Shown here: one piece after another, positions 55,379-63,545 of the stretch | Numbering within the stretch: position 1 is the stretch's first letter | Layout: the number at the start of each line of letters is the position of its first letter | Origin: Wenzhouxiangella marina | GTDB taxonomy: Bacteria; Pseudomonadota; Gammaproteobacteria; Xanthomonadales; Wenzhouxiangellaceae | Assembly (NCBI RefSeq): GCF_001187785.1 | Contig: NZ_CP012154.1 | Span: 1,296,501-1,360,500 of the forward strand | DNA: 64,000 bases | Direction: 5' to 3' | The notes under the pieces: model-generated | The model's input: only the letters and a program-made list of their open reading frames with translations | What the model was told of the DNA's origin: nothing | Database searches by the model: none | Made by a program: the position numbers and the translations under genes

Positions 55379-56353
55379 ATGAACCGCCTCATCGTCATTG
55401 GCCTGACTGCGCTGGCGCCGGCTATCTGGGGGACGACCTACATCGTCACCACCTCGCTGCTGCCCGACGGCGATCCGCTTTCGCTTGCAGCGCTGCGCGC
55501 ACTGCCCGCCGGCTTGATTCTGCTGCTGGTCGTCCGGCGCCTGCCGCCGGCTTCACAACTGGGCCGGATCGTCCTGCTCGGTGGTTTGAACTTCACCCTG
55601 TTCTGGGCCTGCCTGTTCCTTGCCGCCTACAGGCTACCCGGCGGTATTGCCGCGACCGTCGGGGCAATCCAGCCTCTGATCGTCCTGCTACTGGCCCGCA
55701 AAGTGCTGAACGAGCCGATCCGTGCCGTGGCCGTGGCCGCTGCTTTCGTTGGGCTTATCGGCGTCGCGCTGTTGGTGCTGGGTCCTGAAGCCGGGCTCGA
55801 TCCAGTTGGTATCGCAGCTGGCCTGGCCGGAGCGGCTTCGATGGCAGCTGGCACCGTCTACAGCCGAAAGTGGCGTGGCGAGACGCCGCTTCTCACCTTC
55901 ACCGCCTGGCAGCTGACCGCGGGCGGTCTGCTCCTGCTGCCGGCGGCCTGGTCGTTCGGCTCGGCACTGCCGCCGATGAACCTCGACTCGCTGGCCGGGC
56001 TGGTCTGGTTGACGCTCATCGGCGCTGCGCTGAGCTACGTATTGTGGTTCAACGGCGTCGGCCGCCTGGCGCCGTCGACCGTCAGTTCGATGGGCTTCCT
56101 CAGCCCCCTGGTGGCCGTTTCCACCGGCTGGCTGCTGCTCGGCGAGTCGCTGAGCCCGGTTCAGCTGTCCGGCGCCGCTCTGGTCCTGGGCGGCGTCTGC
56201 GCAGCCACACACTCCGCACCTTCCGCCGACGCCGCACGGCCAAGAATCGCGACTTCCCCGGGTTCGCTTGGCCAACCAAATGCTTCGAGACGCCAGGAGA
56301 AGTCGCTCACCTCACCGACTGACAGGCCTGAACCCCTGTCATGCCCGGAATGA
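55379..56353 (+). CDS. EamA/DMT-family transporter
   Basis: The protein has 324 residues with ten hydrophobic spans in two EamA repeats (LAPAIWGTTYIVTTSLLPDG; GTVYSRKWRGETPLLTFTAWQLTAGGLLLLP). A polar C-terminal tail of about 45 residues is unusually long and may be non-conserved. The N-terminal GTTYIVTT motif fits the RhaT/YedA-like exporter subgroup. It is coupled to the cyclase gene (3-nt gap), suggesting export of a related metabolite. Confidence 0.87.
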   Translation: MNRLIVIGLTALAPAIWGTTYIVTTSLLPDGDPLSLAALRALPAGLILLLVVRRLPPASQLGRIVLLGGLNFTLFWACLFLAAYRLPGGIAATVGAIQPLIVLLLARKVLNEPIRAVAVAAAFVGLIGVALLVLGPEAGLDPVGIAAGLAGAASMAAGTVYSRKWRGETPLLTFTAWQLTAGGLLLLPAAWSFGSALPPMNLDSLAGLVWLTLIGAALSYVLWFNGVGRLAPSTVSSMGFLSPLVAVSTGWLLLGESLSPVQLSGAALVLGGVCAATHSAPSADAARPRIATSPGSLGQPNASRRQEKSLTSPTDRPEPLSCPE

Positions 56354-56447
56354 TCACCGCTGTATCCACCGTCGCAATTGGGCGCGCCCTCGGCGCCCCG
56401 GCGATGCGGCCATGATCGAAAAGACCCTCAAACAAGGAACCTGAGCA

Positions 56448-56882
56448 ATGAGATGGATTGCGCTGATTAGCGCCTTGTGGCTGGCCGCTTCCGTCCAGGC
56501 CGATCATCACGACGCCCTGTCGGAAGACGAAATCCGGCAACTGGTCGACCGCGTCAACCGCGCCCAAAACGGCATGATGAGGCGCGGCTCCGATGCCGGC
56601 GATGTCGATGCACTGTTCGACCTCTACACCGAAGACTTCACCTACGTCCACGAAGTCCACGGCGGAGTCTACACGCGCGATGAACTCTACGCCAATTCGA
56701 TGAGATACGCCGAAGCGGGACAGTACCAGTTCACCGAAGATCGCTACCGCATCCTCCACGTCCTGCCCGGCCTCGACGCCGCGGCCGTTCAGCGCCTGGA
56801 AAGCAGCAGCGGCAAAAAGCACCTCGCGGTCTTCGAGTTCGAGGGCGGTAAGGTTTCGAGAATTCTCGAGTATTGGCAGTAG
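56448..56882 (+). CDS. Exported NTF2-like/SnoaL-type protein
   Basis: The protein has 144 residues with signal peptide MRWIALISALWLAASVQA. The body has the NTF2-like cone pattern: VDALFDLYTEDFTYVHEVHG, YTRDELYANSMRYAEAG and VFEFEGGKVSRILEYWQ at the end. The DUF4440/SnoaL group contains ketosteroid-isomerase-like enzymes and binding proteins, so function is open. AAGGAA lies about 9 nt upstream. It probably belongs with the cyclase-EamA genes (94-nt gap). Confidence 0.78.
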   Translation: MRWIALISALWLAASVQADHHDALSEDEIRQLVDRVNRAQNGMMRRGSDAGDVDALFDLYTEDFTYVHEVHGGVYTRDELYANSMRYAEAGQYQFTEDRYRILHVLPGLDAAAVQRLESSSGKKHLAVFEFEGGKVSRILEYWQ

Positions 56883-56892
56883 ATCAAGGGCT

Positions 56893-57300
56893 CTACTCCG
56901 TCTGCTGGCGCATCAGTATCCGGGCTCGCTGGCCATTGACGCCCTTCAGCCAAGGGAACCTCTGAATAACTCTGCACGGAGCGCGTTTCCGTCGGAAAAG
57001 CCGCAGATCGTGTGGTGCGACGCGAGTGACAGTAGCCGTAGCTACGGCCGAGTGGCGCAACATGCGAGGTGCGGCTTTTCCGGCGAAACCCAGACGGGAA
57101 GGGCCTTTGCGGGCCATCCGACGTGTTTCGACTCGCTTATTTGGAGTGACCAAACCACGCTCGCCGAAGCCACGCCTGCTGAGCCCGCAAAGACGCCTTC
57201 GCGCCCGCGCAGAGTTATTCAGAGGTTCCCAAGCCTGCAGGCATTCCGCAGTCGCTCGTTCCGCATGCTGCGGAAGCCGCAACTGCTCCGATTCTTGCAA
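56893..57300 (-). pseudogene. Small-ORF family copy 2, interrupted by a MITE
   Basis: The minus-strand ORF begins TTG-QESEQLRLPQHAERATAEC and ends WLKGVNGQRARILMRQQTE-stop. Its middle is the MITE at 56955-57229. Joining the sequence across the 4-bp target duplication CAAG gives one uninterrupted ORF of about 42 codons that aligns gap-free with the copy at 50916-51035. Without the MITE, the 56883-57415 stretch holds only this remnant. Confidence 0.6.
56955..57229. mobile_element. 275-bp MITE with perfect 21-bp terminal inverted repeats
   Basis: The left terminus GGAACCTCTGAATAACTCTG starts at 56955, and its exact 21-nt reverse complement ends at 57229. Both sides are flanked by CAAG (56951-56954 and 57230-57233), a 4-bp target-site duplication. 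There is no transposase ORF inside; the interior contains a small palindrome CCGTAGCTACGG. A 4-bp duplication is compatible with IS5-like mobilisation, but the parent element is not in the window. Confidence 0.85.
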
Positions 57301-57415
57301 TGCTGTCCCATTTCAGCGGCCTTGGCCATCAATGCCCCGGCCAGGCCGACGGACAGGAGGTATGGCTTTCGGTGCCTGGTAAGGGCCGAGTGTCACCCAG
57401 CTGCCGGATGGTCCA

Positions 57416-59881
57416 TTAGCGGAGCAGGGGCAGGGCAGCCACCATGCGGGTCGCCGTGTCGGGACCAAGCCAGGCATATTCGGAAGGGAGGCAATCAGCG
57501 GGGCCGGCGAGGATCTGACGCAAGGGTTGGGCGAGAAAGCCATAAACGGTGAGGATCCTGGACTCCCGTTCTATGATCGCGAGCGCTGATTCCACGCCCG
57601 CTCGATTGCCTGCGGCTGCGTGGCTGATGCCCTCGGCAAGTCGGGCGAACAGGGTGCCTGCCCGATAGCCGGTCTTCTGCTGACAGGCAAGCGATTCCCG
57701 AGCGGCGGCGAGGCCCAGATCCGGTTGGCCGTTACGTGCGAGGGCGACGGCTTTCGCCGCCAGCGCTTTGCCAACCTCGATGGGTGCCTTCACCTCGCGG
57801 TTCAGTTCAATAGCCGCATCGGCGTCGGCCAGGGCATCCAGCGGACGGCACCAGCAGCGAGTCTCGGCCAGATTGGTGAGTATCTTTCCAAGCATGGCGT
57901 CGGCGCCCATGGATTCGGCAATACGCCGGGCCTCTGCGTAGCAGGCTTCGGCCTCATCCAGATGAAAATTGAATCGGCGAACGTGCCCGCGAAAGCGATG
58001 GGTCTCCGCATCCCAGAGCGGGTCGCTGGGCATGACCCCGATCAGTCCGTCGAACGCCTGCATGGCGACTCGGAAATCTCCCCGCAGCATCGCCAGATCT
58101 GCGCGCTGGCGTTTTGCCAAGCACATGACGGCCGCCGGACGGTCCTCGGTCGGCCTGGATAGTCGTTCGTAGACAGGCCAAGCGGCCTCGTATTCTCCGT
58201 TCAGGTGCCGGGCGTGGGCCATATGGTATTCCAGCAGCGGTTGATAGCGTCCGAGTCGAAAGGCGCTTTCCTCGGCAGTCGCGTAGTGGCCCACAGCTTC
58301 ATTCAAGGCGCCACGCTTGCGGGCACACAATCCGCGAAGAAATGCCAATGCCACCGCCATGGAGGAGCTGGATGACGTGCCTTCGGCCAGTATCGACAGA
58401 GCATCTTCGACGGCAACCCAATGGCCCCGGTCGATCAAGCCTGTTGCCGTGTCGAGGAGAGCCAGGCGCATGGTGTCGGACTCACTGACTTCTGCTTGAA
58501 CTCCGATTCGAACGAATTCTCCGAGCAAGCGGATGCTTCGCGCTTCATCCGCGGCAGCCATAGCCGCTGCGGCTTCGGTGATCAGAACTTCAGCGACAGT
58601 AGTGCGGGTGATCTTGTCGACCCGAGGTGCGACATAGCTGCGCACCAGCCGATGCACTGAATGCAGCTCCGGGTCATTTTCCCGTGCGGGAGCGATGTAA
58701 GCAGTGCCGCAGAATGCTTCAAAGAGGGTGTCCGGGATCCCGATGTTCAGTGCGCGATTGAGGGCGCTGAACAGGCCCCGGTCGAACACGCGGACAAGGG
58801 AAAGAGTGCGCACCGCCTCGCGTTGCTCAGGTTCCAGGTGAGCAAGGAAACGGCGGATGACTTCCTGTTCGGGAACCTCGAAGTCGCTGGCACGAAGGGG
58901 TTCGCCGTTGCTGCTTCGCATGATGAACGTGCTTGCGCAGAGATCGAGGTACAGGGGGACACCCTTGGCGGTCCGCACGATCGCTTGGCGAATCGACTTA
59001 TCCTTGATCGGAATGCCCTTCAGGAATCCGTCGGCATCGGCATCGTCCAGGGGGCCCACCAAATGCTGATCCAGAAAGTCGTCCCACTCTGGCTGATCAT
59101 CCGACCAGGTAATTCGGTTACGCCCGGCGATGACCCAAAGGCCCGTGCCAGTGGATGCGATCAGCTCTCGCAGCCAGGCGTCGGGCGCTTCCTTCGTCAA
59201 ACGGTAGTATCTTCGGGAACTCAGGCATTCGAGTGAATCCACGAAGACCACGAGCGACGATCGTGTCTTGTCGTTGGATGCCTCCAGCGCCTGGCCCAGA
59301 TAATAGGGAAGGTGCTCCGCCAGCGCCTCGTCTTCCAGCTCGTCGATTGCGATGAAAGCTTCGCGCAGTGCCCCAAGGCGCTTCTTTCGTTCCTGGTTCA
59401 GACGCGCCCAGAGTCGGCTTACCAGTCGGGCAGGGGCCACGACTTCGATCATGTCGCAAGCGACCTCCTGCAGGTCGTAGAGCAAGCTGTCGGCTGGTAC
59501 CCAAGTTTGGTCGATCTCCTTGAGGGTGCGGCCGCTAACGGTAATGAAGCGCGCGACGGCATAGTCGAACAGGGGGGCATCCACCTTGAGTTGGCGGCGG
59601 ATGTCAAGCAAGTAATCCAGTTGCGAGCTGTAGTGGGCGGCCTCCAGGTCGATCGCCGCTGTGGGAGTATCGCCGTTGATGCGAGCCTTTTCACGAAGGT
59701 GCTTCAAAAGGCTGCTCTTGCCGATGCCTCCCAGCCCGTAGAACATCAAAAGGCGCAGTTGATTGCGTTCCTGCAGGCAGGATTCCAGCGCTTTGGAGAA
59801 TGCGGTCTTGGCGCTCTCTCGGTTGGTGAACCGGCGAACGGCCTGGGCTTGAGCGTGAGCCTTGATTCGACTCAAGGTCAT
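57416..59881 (-). CDS. STAND NTPase with C-terminal TPR-like repeats
   Basis: The protein has 821 residues. The P-loop is YGLGGIGKSSLLKHL (Lys55) and Walker B is LVVFVDSLECL near residue 210. Sensor-type GLWVIAGRNRITW, PLDDADADGFL and the NB-ARC-like GVPLYLDL follow, then a winged-helix-like region (to about 420). From about 480 to the end come helical pairs resembling TPRs (LRGLCARKRGALNEAVGHYATAEE, AKRQRADLAMLRGDFRVAMQAFD). STAND proteins are switches that oligomerise on sensing a ligand; many act in defence or regulation. No effector domain precedes the P-loop. The gene overlaps the upstream oxidoreductase gene by 4 nt (ATGA), so both proteins are made together. Confidence 0.85.
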   Translation of the reverse strand: MTLSRIKAHAQAQAVRRFTNRESAKTAFSKALESCLQERNQLRLLMFYGLGGIGKSSLLKHLREKARINGDTPTAAIDLEAAHYSSQLDYLLDIRRQLKVDAPLFDYAVARFITVSGRTLKEIDQTWVPADSLLYDLQEVACDMIEVVAPARLVSRLWARLNQERKKRLGALREAFIAIDELEDEALAEHLPYYLGQALEASNDKTRSSLVVFVDSLECLSSRRYYRLTKEAPDAWLRELIASTGTGLWVIAGRNRITWSDDQPEWDDFLDQHLVGPLDDADADGFLKGIPIKDKSIRQAIVRTAKGVPLYLDLCASTFIMRSSNGEPLRASDFEVPEQEVIRRFLAHLEPEQREAVRTLSLVRVFDRGLFSALNRALNIGIPDTLFEAFCGTAYIAPARENDPELHSVHRLVRSYVAPRVDKITRTTVAEVLITEAAAAMAAADEARSIRLLGEFVRIGVQAEVSESDTMRLALLDTATGLIDRGHWVAVEDALSILAEGTSSSSSMAVALAFLRGLCARKRGALNEAVGHYATAEESAFRLGRYQPLLEYHMAHARHLNGEYEAAWPVYERLSRPTEDRPAAVMCLAKRQRADLAMLRGDFRVAMQAFDGLIGVMPSDPLWDAETHRFRGHVRRFNFHLDEAEACYAEARRIAESMGADAMLGKILTNLAETRCWCRPLDALADADAAIELNREVKAPIEVGKALAAKAVALARNGQPDLGLAAARESLACQQKTGYRAGTLFARLAEGISHAAAGNRAGVESALAIIERESRILTVYGFLAQPLRQILAGPADCLPSEYAWLGPDTATRMVAALPLLR

Positions 59882-60846
59882 TGTTTCGCCCTCGTTGTGC
59901 TGACGTCCTTCTCCATGGCCGCGATGAACTTGTCGTGTAATGACAGAGCGAAATCGAGGTTTGAAGCGCCCTGCTTATAGGAAGTCAAGAGGTCGCGAAA
60001 AAGCTCCTCGTAGTGCTGCTCCAGCCGTGGCGCGGGGCTGGAGAAGTCCTTGATTATCGTCCAGGCGCCGTTTGTGCGCAGCGAAATCCTTCGTTCGGAA
60101 TGGTGCAGGAGCGCCTCGCCTTGGTGATACCACAGTCGAGTGGTCTTCTGGTCGAGCCCCAGGGTCCAGTTTGTGTCGATGATGCCGTGACCGTGAATTC
60201 CATCTATATCGAATGAAAACAGGGCGCTCCCCTGAATCTCTCGGCAGCCAATTTGCGGCAAGCGACTCATGCGAGCGGTGTCGAGTAGGAGGTGTTCGGG
60301 TGACAATATTCGAGATATGGCGCTGAGCGCGTTGATGCCGCTGTCCGACCAGGCACCAAGGAGCCCAGTGGCCCGGTCTTCCAGGCGACCAGCGCGAATG
60401 TAGGGATCATAGAAGCCACAGTCGAAGCCATACAGCGGTCCGAGCTCATACGTCTCGGCGTTGCCACGCCACCACAAAAGCTCGGGAGCGAAAGCCGCAT
60501 GTAATGCCACGTGGACGAAAGCCTTATCGCCCAGGGCTCTTAGGGTTTCGAGCTCGGAGCGGTCAAGGCAGGCGGGCTTTTCGACCACGACTCCGTGGCC
60601 AGCAGCCACGACACTGCGAGCCATCTCGACATGCGTGTCACTAGGCGTGGATACGAGGAACAGGTCAGCCATGTCGGCCGTGAGTAAAGCCTCCAGACTT
60701 TCGAAGAACTGAACTCCAGCGGGAAGCTCCGTGGCTCGAGCGGAGTCTCGATCATGCGCCGCCGTCAGCGTCACACCCTCTACGTTCTCGAGGGCTCGGA
60801 TCTGGTGAGCTGCCACATGTCCGATGCCGATGATGGCCAATCGCAC
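59878..60846 (-). CDS. Gfo/Idh/MocA-family oxidoreductase
   Basis: The protein has 322 residues. The Rossmann start is MRLAIIGIGHVAAHQIRAL (GxGxxA) and the catalytic-site motif is VVVEKPACL. FLVSTPSDTHVEMARSVVAAGHG is the classic third strand of the family. The C-terminal domain (GPLYGFDCGFYDPYIRAGRLEDR) is diverged. The family oxidises or reduces sugars and related compounds with NAD(P); the substrate here is unknown. GTG at 60846 is chosen: GGAGG lies 10 nt upstream, and the next residues fit the family. Its stop overlaps the STAND start. Confidence 0.87.
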   Translation of the reverse strand: MRLAIIGIGHVAAHQIRALENVEGVTLTAAHDRDSARATELPAGVQFFESLEALLTADMADLFLVSTPSDTHVEMARSVVAAGHGVVVEKPACLDRSELETLRALGDKAFVHVALHAAFAPELLWWRGNAETYELGPLYGFDCGFYDPYIRAGRLEDRATGLLGAWSDSGINALSAISRILSPEHLLLDTARMSRLPQIGCREIQGSALFSFDIDGIHGHGIIDTNWTLGLDQKTTRLWYHQGEALLHHSERRISLRTNGAWTIIKDFSSPAPRLEQHYEELFRDLLTSYKQGASNLDFALSLHDKFIAAMEKDVSTTRAKQ

Positions 60847-60879
60847 TTTTTGAAGGCCTCCGTCGTTGCGCCGGAATCC

Positions 60880-60885
60880 ATTATA
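60880..60885 (-). promoter_or_regulatory. -10 element of the oxidoreductase-STAND operon
   Basis: TATAAT on the minus strand, 34 nt before the GTG start. I see no convincing -35 hexamer at 16-18 nt, so activator dependence or an extended form is possible. Confidence 0.4.
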
Positions 60886-60980
60886 GGGGTTGTGATCTGC
60901 AGGGCGAGGACAGCCACGATTCTCCAAACCACTCGTGGCCAGGACTCAGGATCTTTGGGGTCCCCGATCAGACCCCTTGG

Positions 60981-61781
60981 CTACATTTCAATCCGATACC
61001 CGTTGTGCTTGCGGATATTGAGCACGCGGTTGTCGTCGAAGATCAGGTACTGGCCCTTGATGCCGGCGAGGCGGCCTTCGATTTTCGGCTGCTTGTCGAA
61101 GCCGACGCTTTTGACCTTCTCCGGATAGCGCTCGACGGGGTATTTGATCGTGCAGACCGTGTCATCCGTATCGATGTATTGCTGAAGCTCGGGTGCCAAC
61201 TTGTCGACCAGTGACGCCTTGGTCGCCATGAGATCCGCATCGATGATCTCGTTCTTCAGCATGCGCTGCCAGTTCGTGCGGTCGGTCAGGTGGTCTTTCA
61301 TCGCGACCTCGACGAGACCGGCCGTGTAGCGATTGGGAACCCGGGCAAAGACGATGGCATCGGTTGCGCCCTGGTCGATCCACCGGGTGGGCATCTGCGA
61401 GGCGCGGGTGATGCCGACCTTGATCGCCGAGCTTCGCGCGAGATAGACGATCTGTTCGACCAGGCAGTGTTTTTCGGCCCAGGCCATGTCCCGGGCCTCG
61501 CCTTCGTGGGCGCGACAGAGTTCCGGGCGAATGATGCACTCGCTGGCCTCGGGCGCATCGCGAAAACAGGGATAGCAGAAACCCTGGCCGAAGGATTTCT
61601 TGGTTTCCCGGCCGCAGGCGATGCAGTTGATGGTCCCGTCGAAGCGCAGGGAAATGACCTCGCCGATCCTGGCATTCATGTCGATGGGTACCCCGCCCAG
61701 CATCAGCGTGTACTGCGCGACCTCCCCGAGTCGGGTCTGCATTTTTCTCAGGTTTCCGGAGATGGCTGCGTTTATGCTCAT
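60981..61781 (-). CDS. DUF2797 domain protein
   Basis: The protein has 266 residues from MSINAAISGNLRKMQTRLG. It contains a zinc-ribbon-like set of cysteines (CIACGRETKK, GFCYPCF), then AEKHCLVEQIVYLARSSAIKVGITRASQMPTRWIDQGA, the DUF2797 core that resembles GIY-YIG-type nuclease folds (YLA...KVGIT). No enzymatic role is established. It is upstream of the oxidoreductase-STAND pair on the same strand with a 134-nt gap containing its own -10, so operon membership is uncertain. Confidence 0.85.
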   Translation of the reverse strand: MSINAAISGNLRKMQTRLGEVAQYTLMLGGVPIDMNARIGEVISLRFDGTINCIACGRETKKSFGQGFCYPCFRDAPEASECIIRPELCRAHEGEARDMAWAEKHCLVEQIVYLARSSAIKVGITRASQMPTRWIDQGATDAIVFARVPNRYTAGLVEVAMKDHLTDRTNWQRMLKNEIIDADLMATKASLVDKLAPELQQYIDTDDTVCTIKYPVERYPEKVKSVGFDKQPKIEGRLAGIKGQYLIFDDNRVLNIRKHNGYRIEM

Positions 61782-62066
61782 GGGAGTTGCCTGGGTTGTG
61801 TGCCGGTTGCCGTAGCTGAATGATTGTAGGACGAAGGATTCGGATATCGAAGGATGCGAGGCTCGGCAGGCATGATACTTGCCATTGGGGCATGGAGTAT
61901 CGATCTGTGGCGACCGTGGAGATCCTGTTTCGAACGCTTCAGAGCGCTTAGGGCTTTTCGTCTGCGAATGAAGCGGCCGCGTGGCAAGCGCTCGCAGTGA
62001 GTGTGAGGCAGTCGGTGGATCAGGGGCCTTCGACCGGCCAGTGCACATTGAGTCAATTGGCTGCTA

Positions 62067-62412
62067 TTAACCCGGCAACCATTTAGATCGCATTCAGGGC
62101 ATCAGGAATGGCGCGAATCAAGGCGTCGCTCGCCGGCAAGGGTCGTTCCCTTGGCAAGAGCGAGAACGCAGAGTCGGGCCATTCCTGGTGCCCCTAACTC
62201 GTTGAATCCAAATGATAGGCCGCGCTGTGCCTGACGATGGACGGCGTTAGCGAAACTTGCTGTAGAACGACTACAGCGGCGTTCCAGCGCAGGCGAGAGC
62301 GCAAGGGCGACTTGCCCATCGGGAATGAAGCCCTGTAGCGAAGCCGTTGCGCGTGCCTTGCCCTCGTCAGGCACAGCGCGGCTGAATGCGATCTAAATGG
62401 TTGCCGGGTTAA
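62067..62412. mobile_element. Miniature inverted-repeat element with TTAA ends
   Basis: 31 nt at 62067-62097 (starting TTAACCCGGCAACCATT) are repeated as a perfect inverse at 62382-62412. TTAA at each outer end could be a 4-bp target duplication, as for IS1380-like elements, leaving 27-bp terminal repeats. A second perfect 19-bp inverted pair lies inside: GCCGCGCTGTGCCTGACGA (62219-62237) and its reverse complement (62364-62382), abutting the right arm. There is no transposase. It occupies most of the otherwise gene-free 61782-62408 stretch. Confidence 0.8.
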
Positions 62413-63545
62413 TTTCTCGCTACTTCGTTCAATTCGAAGCGGTCGCTGAAGACTTCGACGGGGTCTGCTCGATAGATGGCACTCGTCTCGTCGGTGAATA
62501 CGGCCAGAAAGGCGATCGCGCCTTTGTCATTGAGCCCGCCTCGAACGAAGCCAAGCCCGCTGGACGGGCTGATGATCGTTTTCCCCTCGAGGGTATCACC
62601 GGTTCCGACGATCTCCCTGATCGTCCCCTCTTGCCAGACATTGATCGTGCTTCGACCATCGTCCAGCGCCGCGGAGAAGGCGATAAGGCCGGCGTCGTTC
62701 AGCGCTGGAGTGCCGAACTGGGCAATTGGTCCGGCGCCAGTGGCGATGAGCTGCGAAGACAGGCCGTCGAAGAGATAAAGCTCATTCCCCTCGAGGCCGC
62801 GATTTCCGACATAGGCAATCTCACCCGAGTCGTTGAGTGAGATGCCGCCAATGCTGCTGAAGACCCCGCTGTTGTCTGCAATGGTTGAAGCCGAGGATCC
62901 GTCAAAGAATCTGAGCGCACGAAGCCGGACGCCGTCGACAATTTCGTCGGCAACGGCCAGGTACGCGACCTGGCCACCTGAATTGATGTCCGCTGCCCCG
63001 AAGAATCCAAAGGGACCGGTTTCATCCTCGATCGCGGAAAACGCGCTGCCATCGTAGGTCATGATGGTCGAGCCGTTGGGGCCGATGTCGGCGAAGAACG
63101 CCACCGTGCCTTGATTGTTGATTGATGTGACGTTGCCGAAAGCGTCATAGGGTGAATTTGCCGCTGCGATGGTCGATATCGAACCCGCCGAGCCAAAAGC
63201 GACCGCGTCCGGTCCGGCATCGAGGATCAATCGGAATGACACCTGGCTGGATTCGTTGAGCGCTGGTTGAGCGAATGCTGTGAAGGGACCTGCGGTATCT
63301 GCGATTGTGGTCAAAGTGCTTCCATCGGAAATGACCACGGCTCGGTCCGTCCCGCGCTGTGTGGTAAAGGCCACTGAACCCATATCATTGAGCGACGGGG
63401 GTCCATAGATGCTGGTGGGCACTGGCGTATCCAGCGGCTCGAACGGCGTCACCCTGACGAAACGATAGTCGGCTGACTGCGCCAGGACTGCTGAGGCCAG
63501 TCCGAACGTTGAGATCAGCCCAAGCATGAGCAGGCGTGGCCGCAT
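62409..63545 (-). CDS. Secreted NxxGxxAF-repeat protein
   Basis: The protein has 378 residues with signal peptide MRPRLLMLGLISTFGLASAVLA. About seven repeats carry the NxxGxxAF-type motif: LNDMGSVAF, LNESSQVSF, INNQGTVAF, INSGGQVAY, LNDSGEIAY, LNDAGLIAF, LNDKGAIAF. This matches the choice-of-anchor tandem repeat NxxGxxAF family; a beta-propeller-like fold is likely. The C-terminus PVEVFSDRFELNEVARN contains the same VF-DRFE-type motif as the end of the 1578-residue protein (IFLDRFQQ). Its stop codon lies within the TTAA of the adjacent inverted-repeat element. Confidence 0.82.
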   Translation of the reverse strand: MRPRLLMLGLISTFGLASAVLAQSADYRFVRVTPFEPLDTPVPTSIYGPPSLNDMGSVAFTTQRGTDRAVVISDGSTLTTIADTAGPFTAFAQPALNESSQVSFRLILDAGPDAVAFGSAGSISTIAAANSPYDAFGNVTSINNQGTVAFFADIGPNGSTIMTYDGSAFSAIEDETGPFGFFGAADINSGGQVAYLAVADEIVDGVRLRALRFFDGSSASTIADNSGVFSSIGGISLNDSGEIAYVGNRGLEGNELYLFDGLSSQLIATGAGPIAQFGTPALNDAGLIAFSAALDDGRSTINVWQEGTIREIVGTGDTLEGKTIISPSSGLGFVRGGLNDKGAIAFLAVFTDETSAIYRADPVEVFSDRFELNEVARN

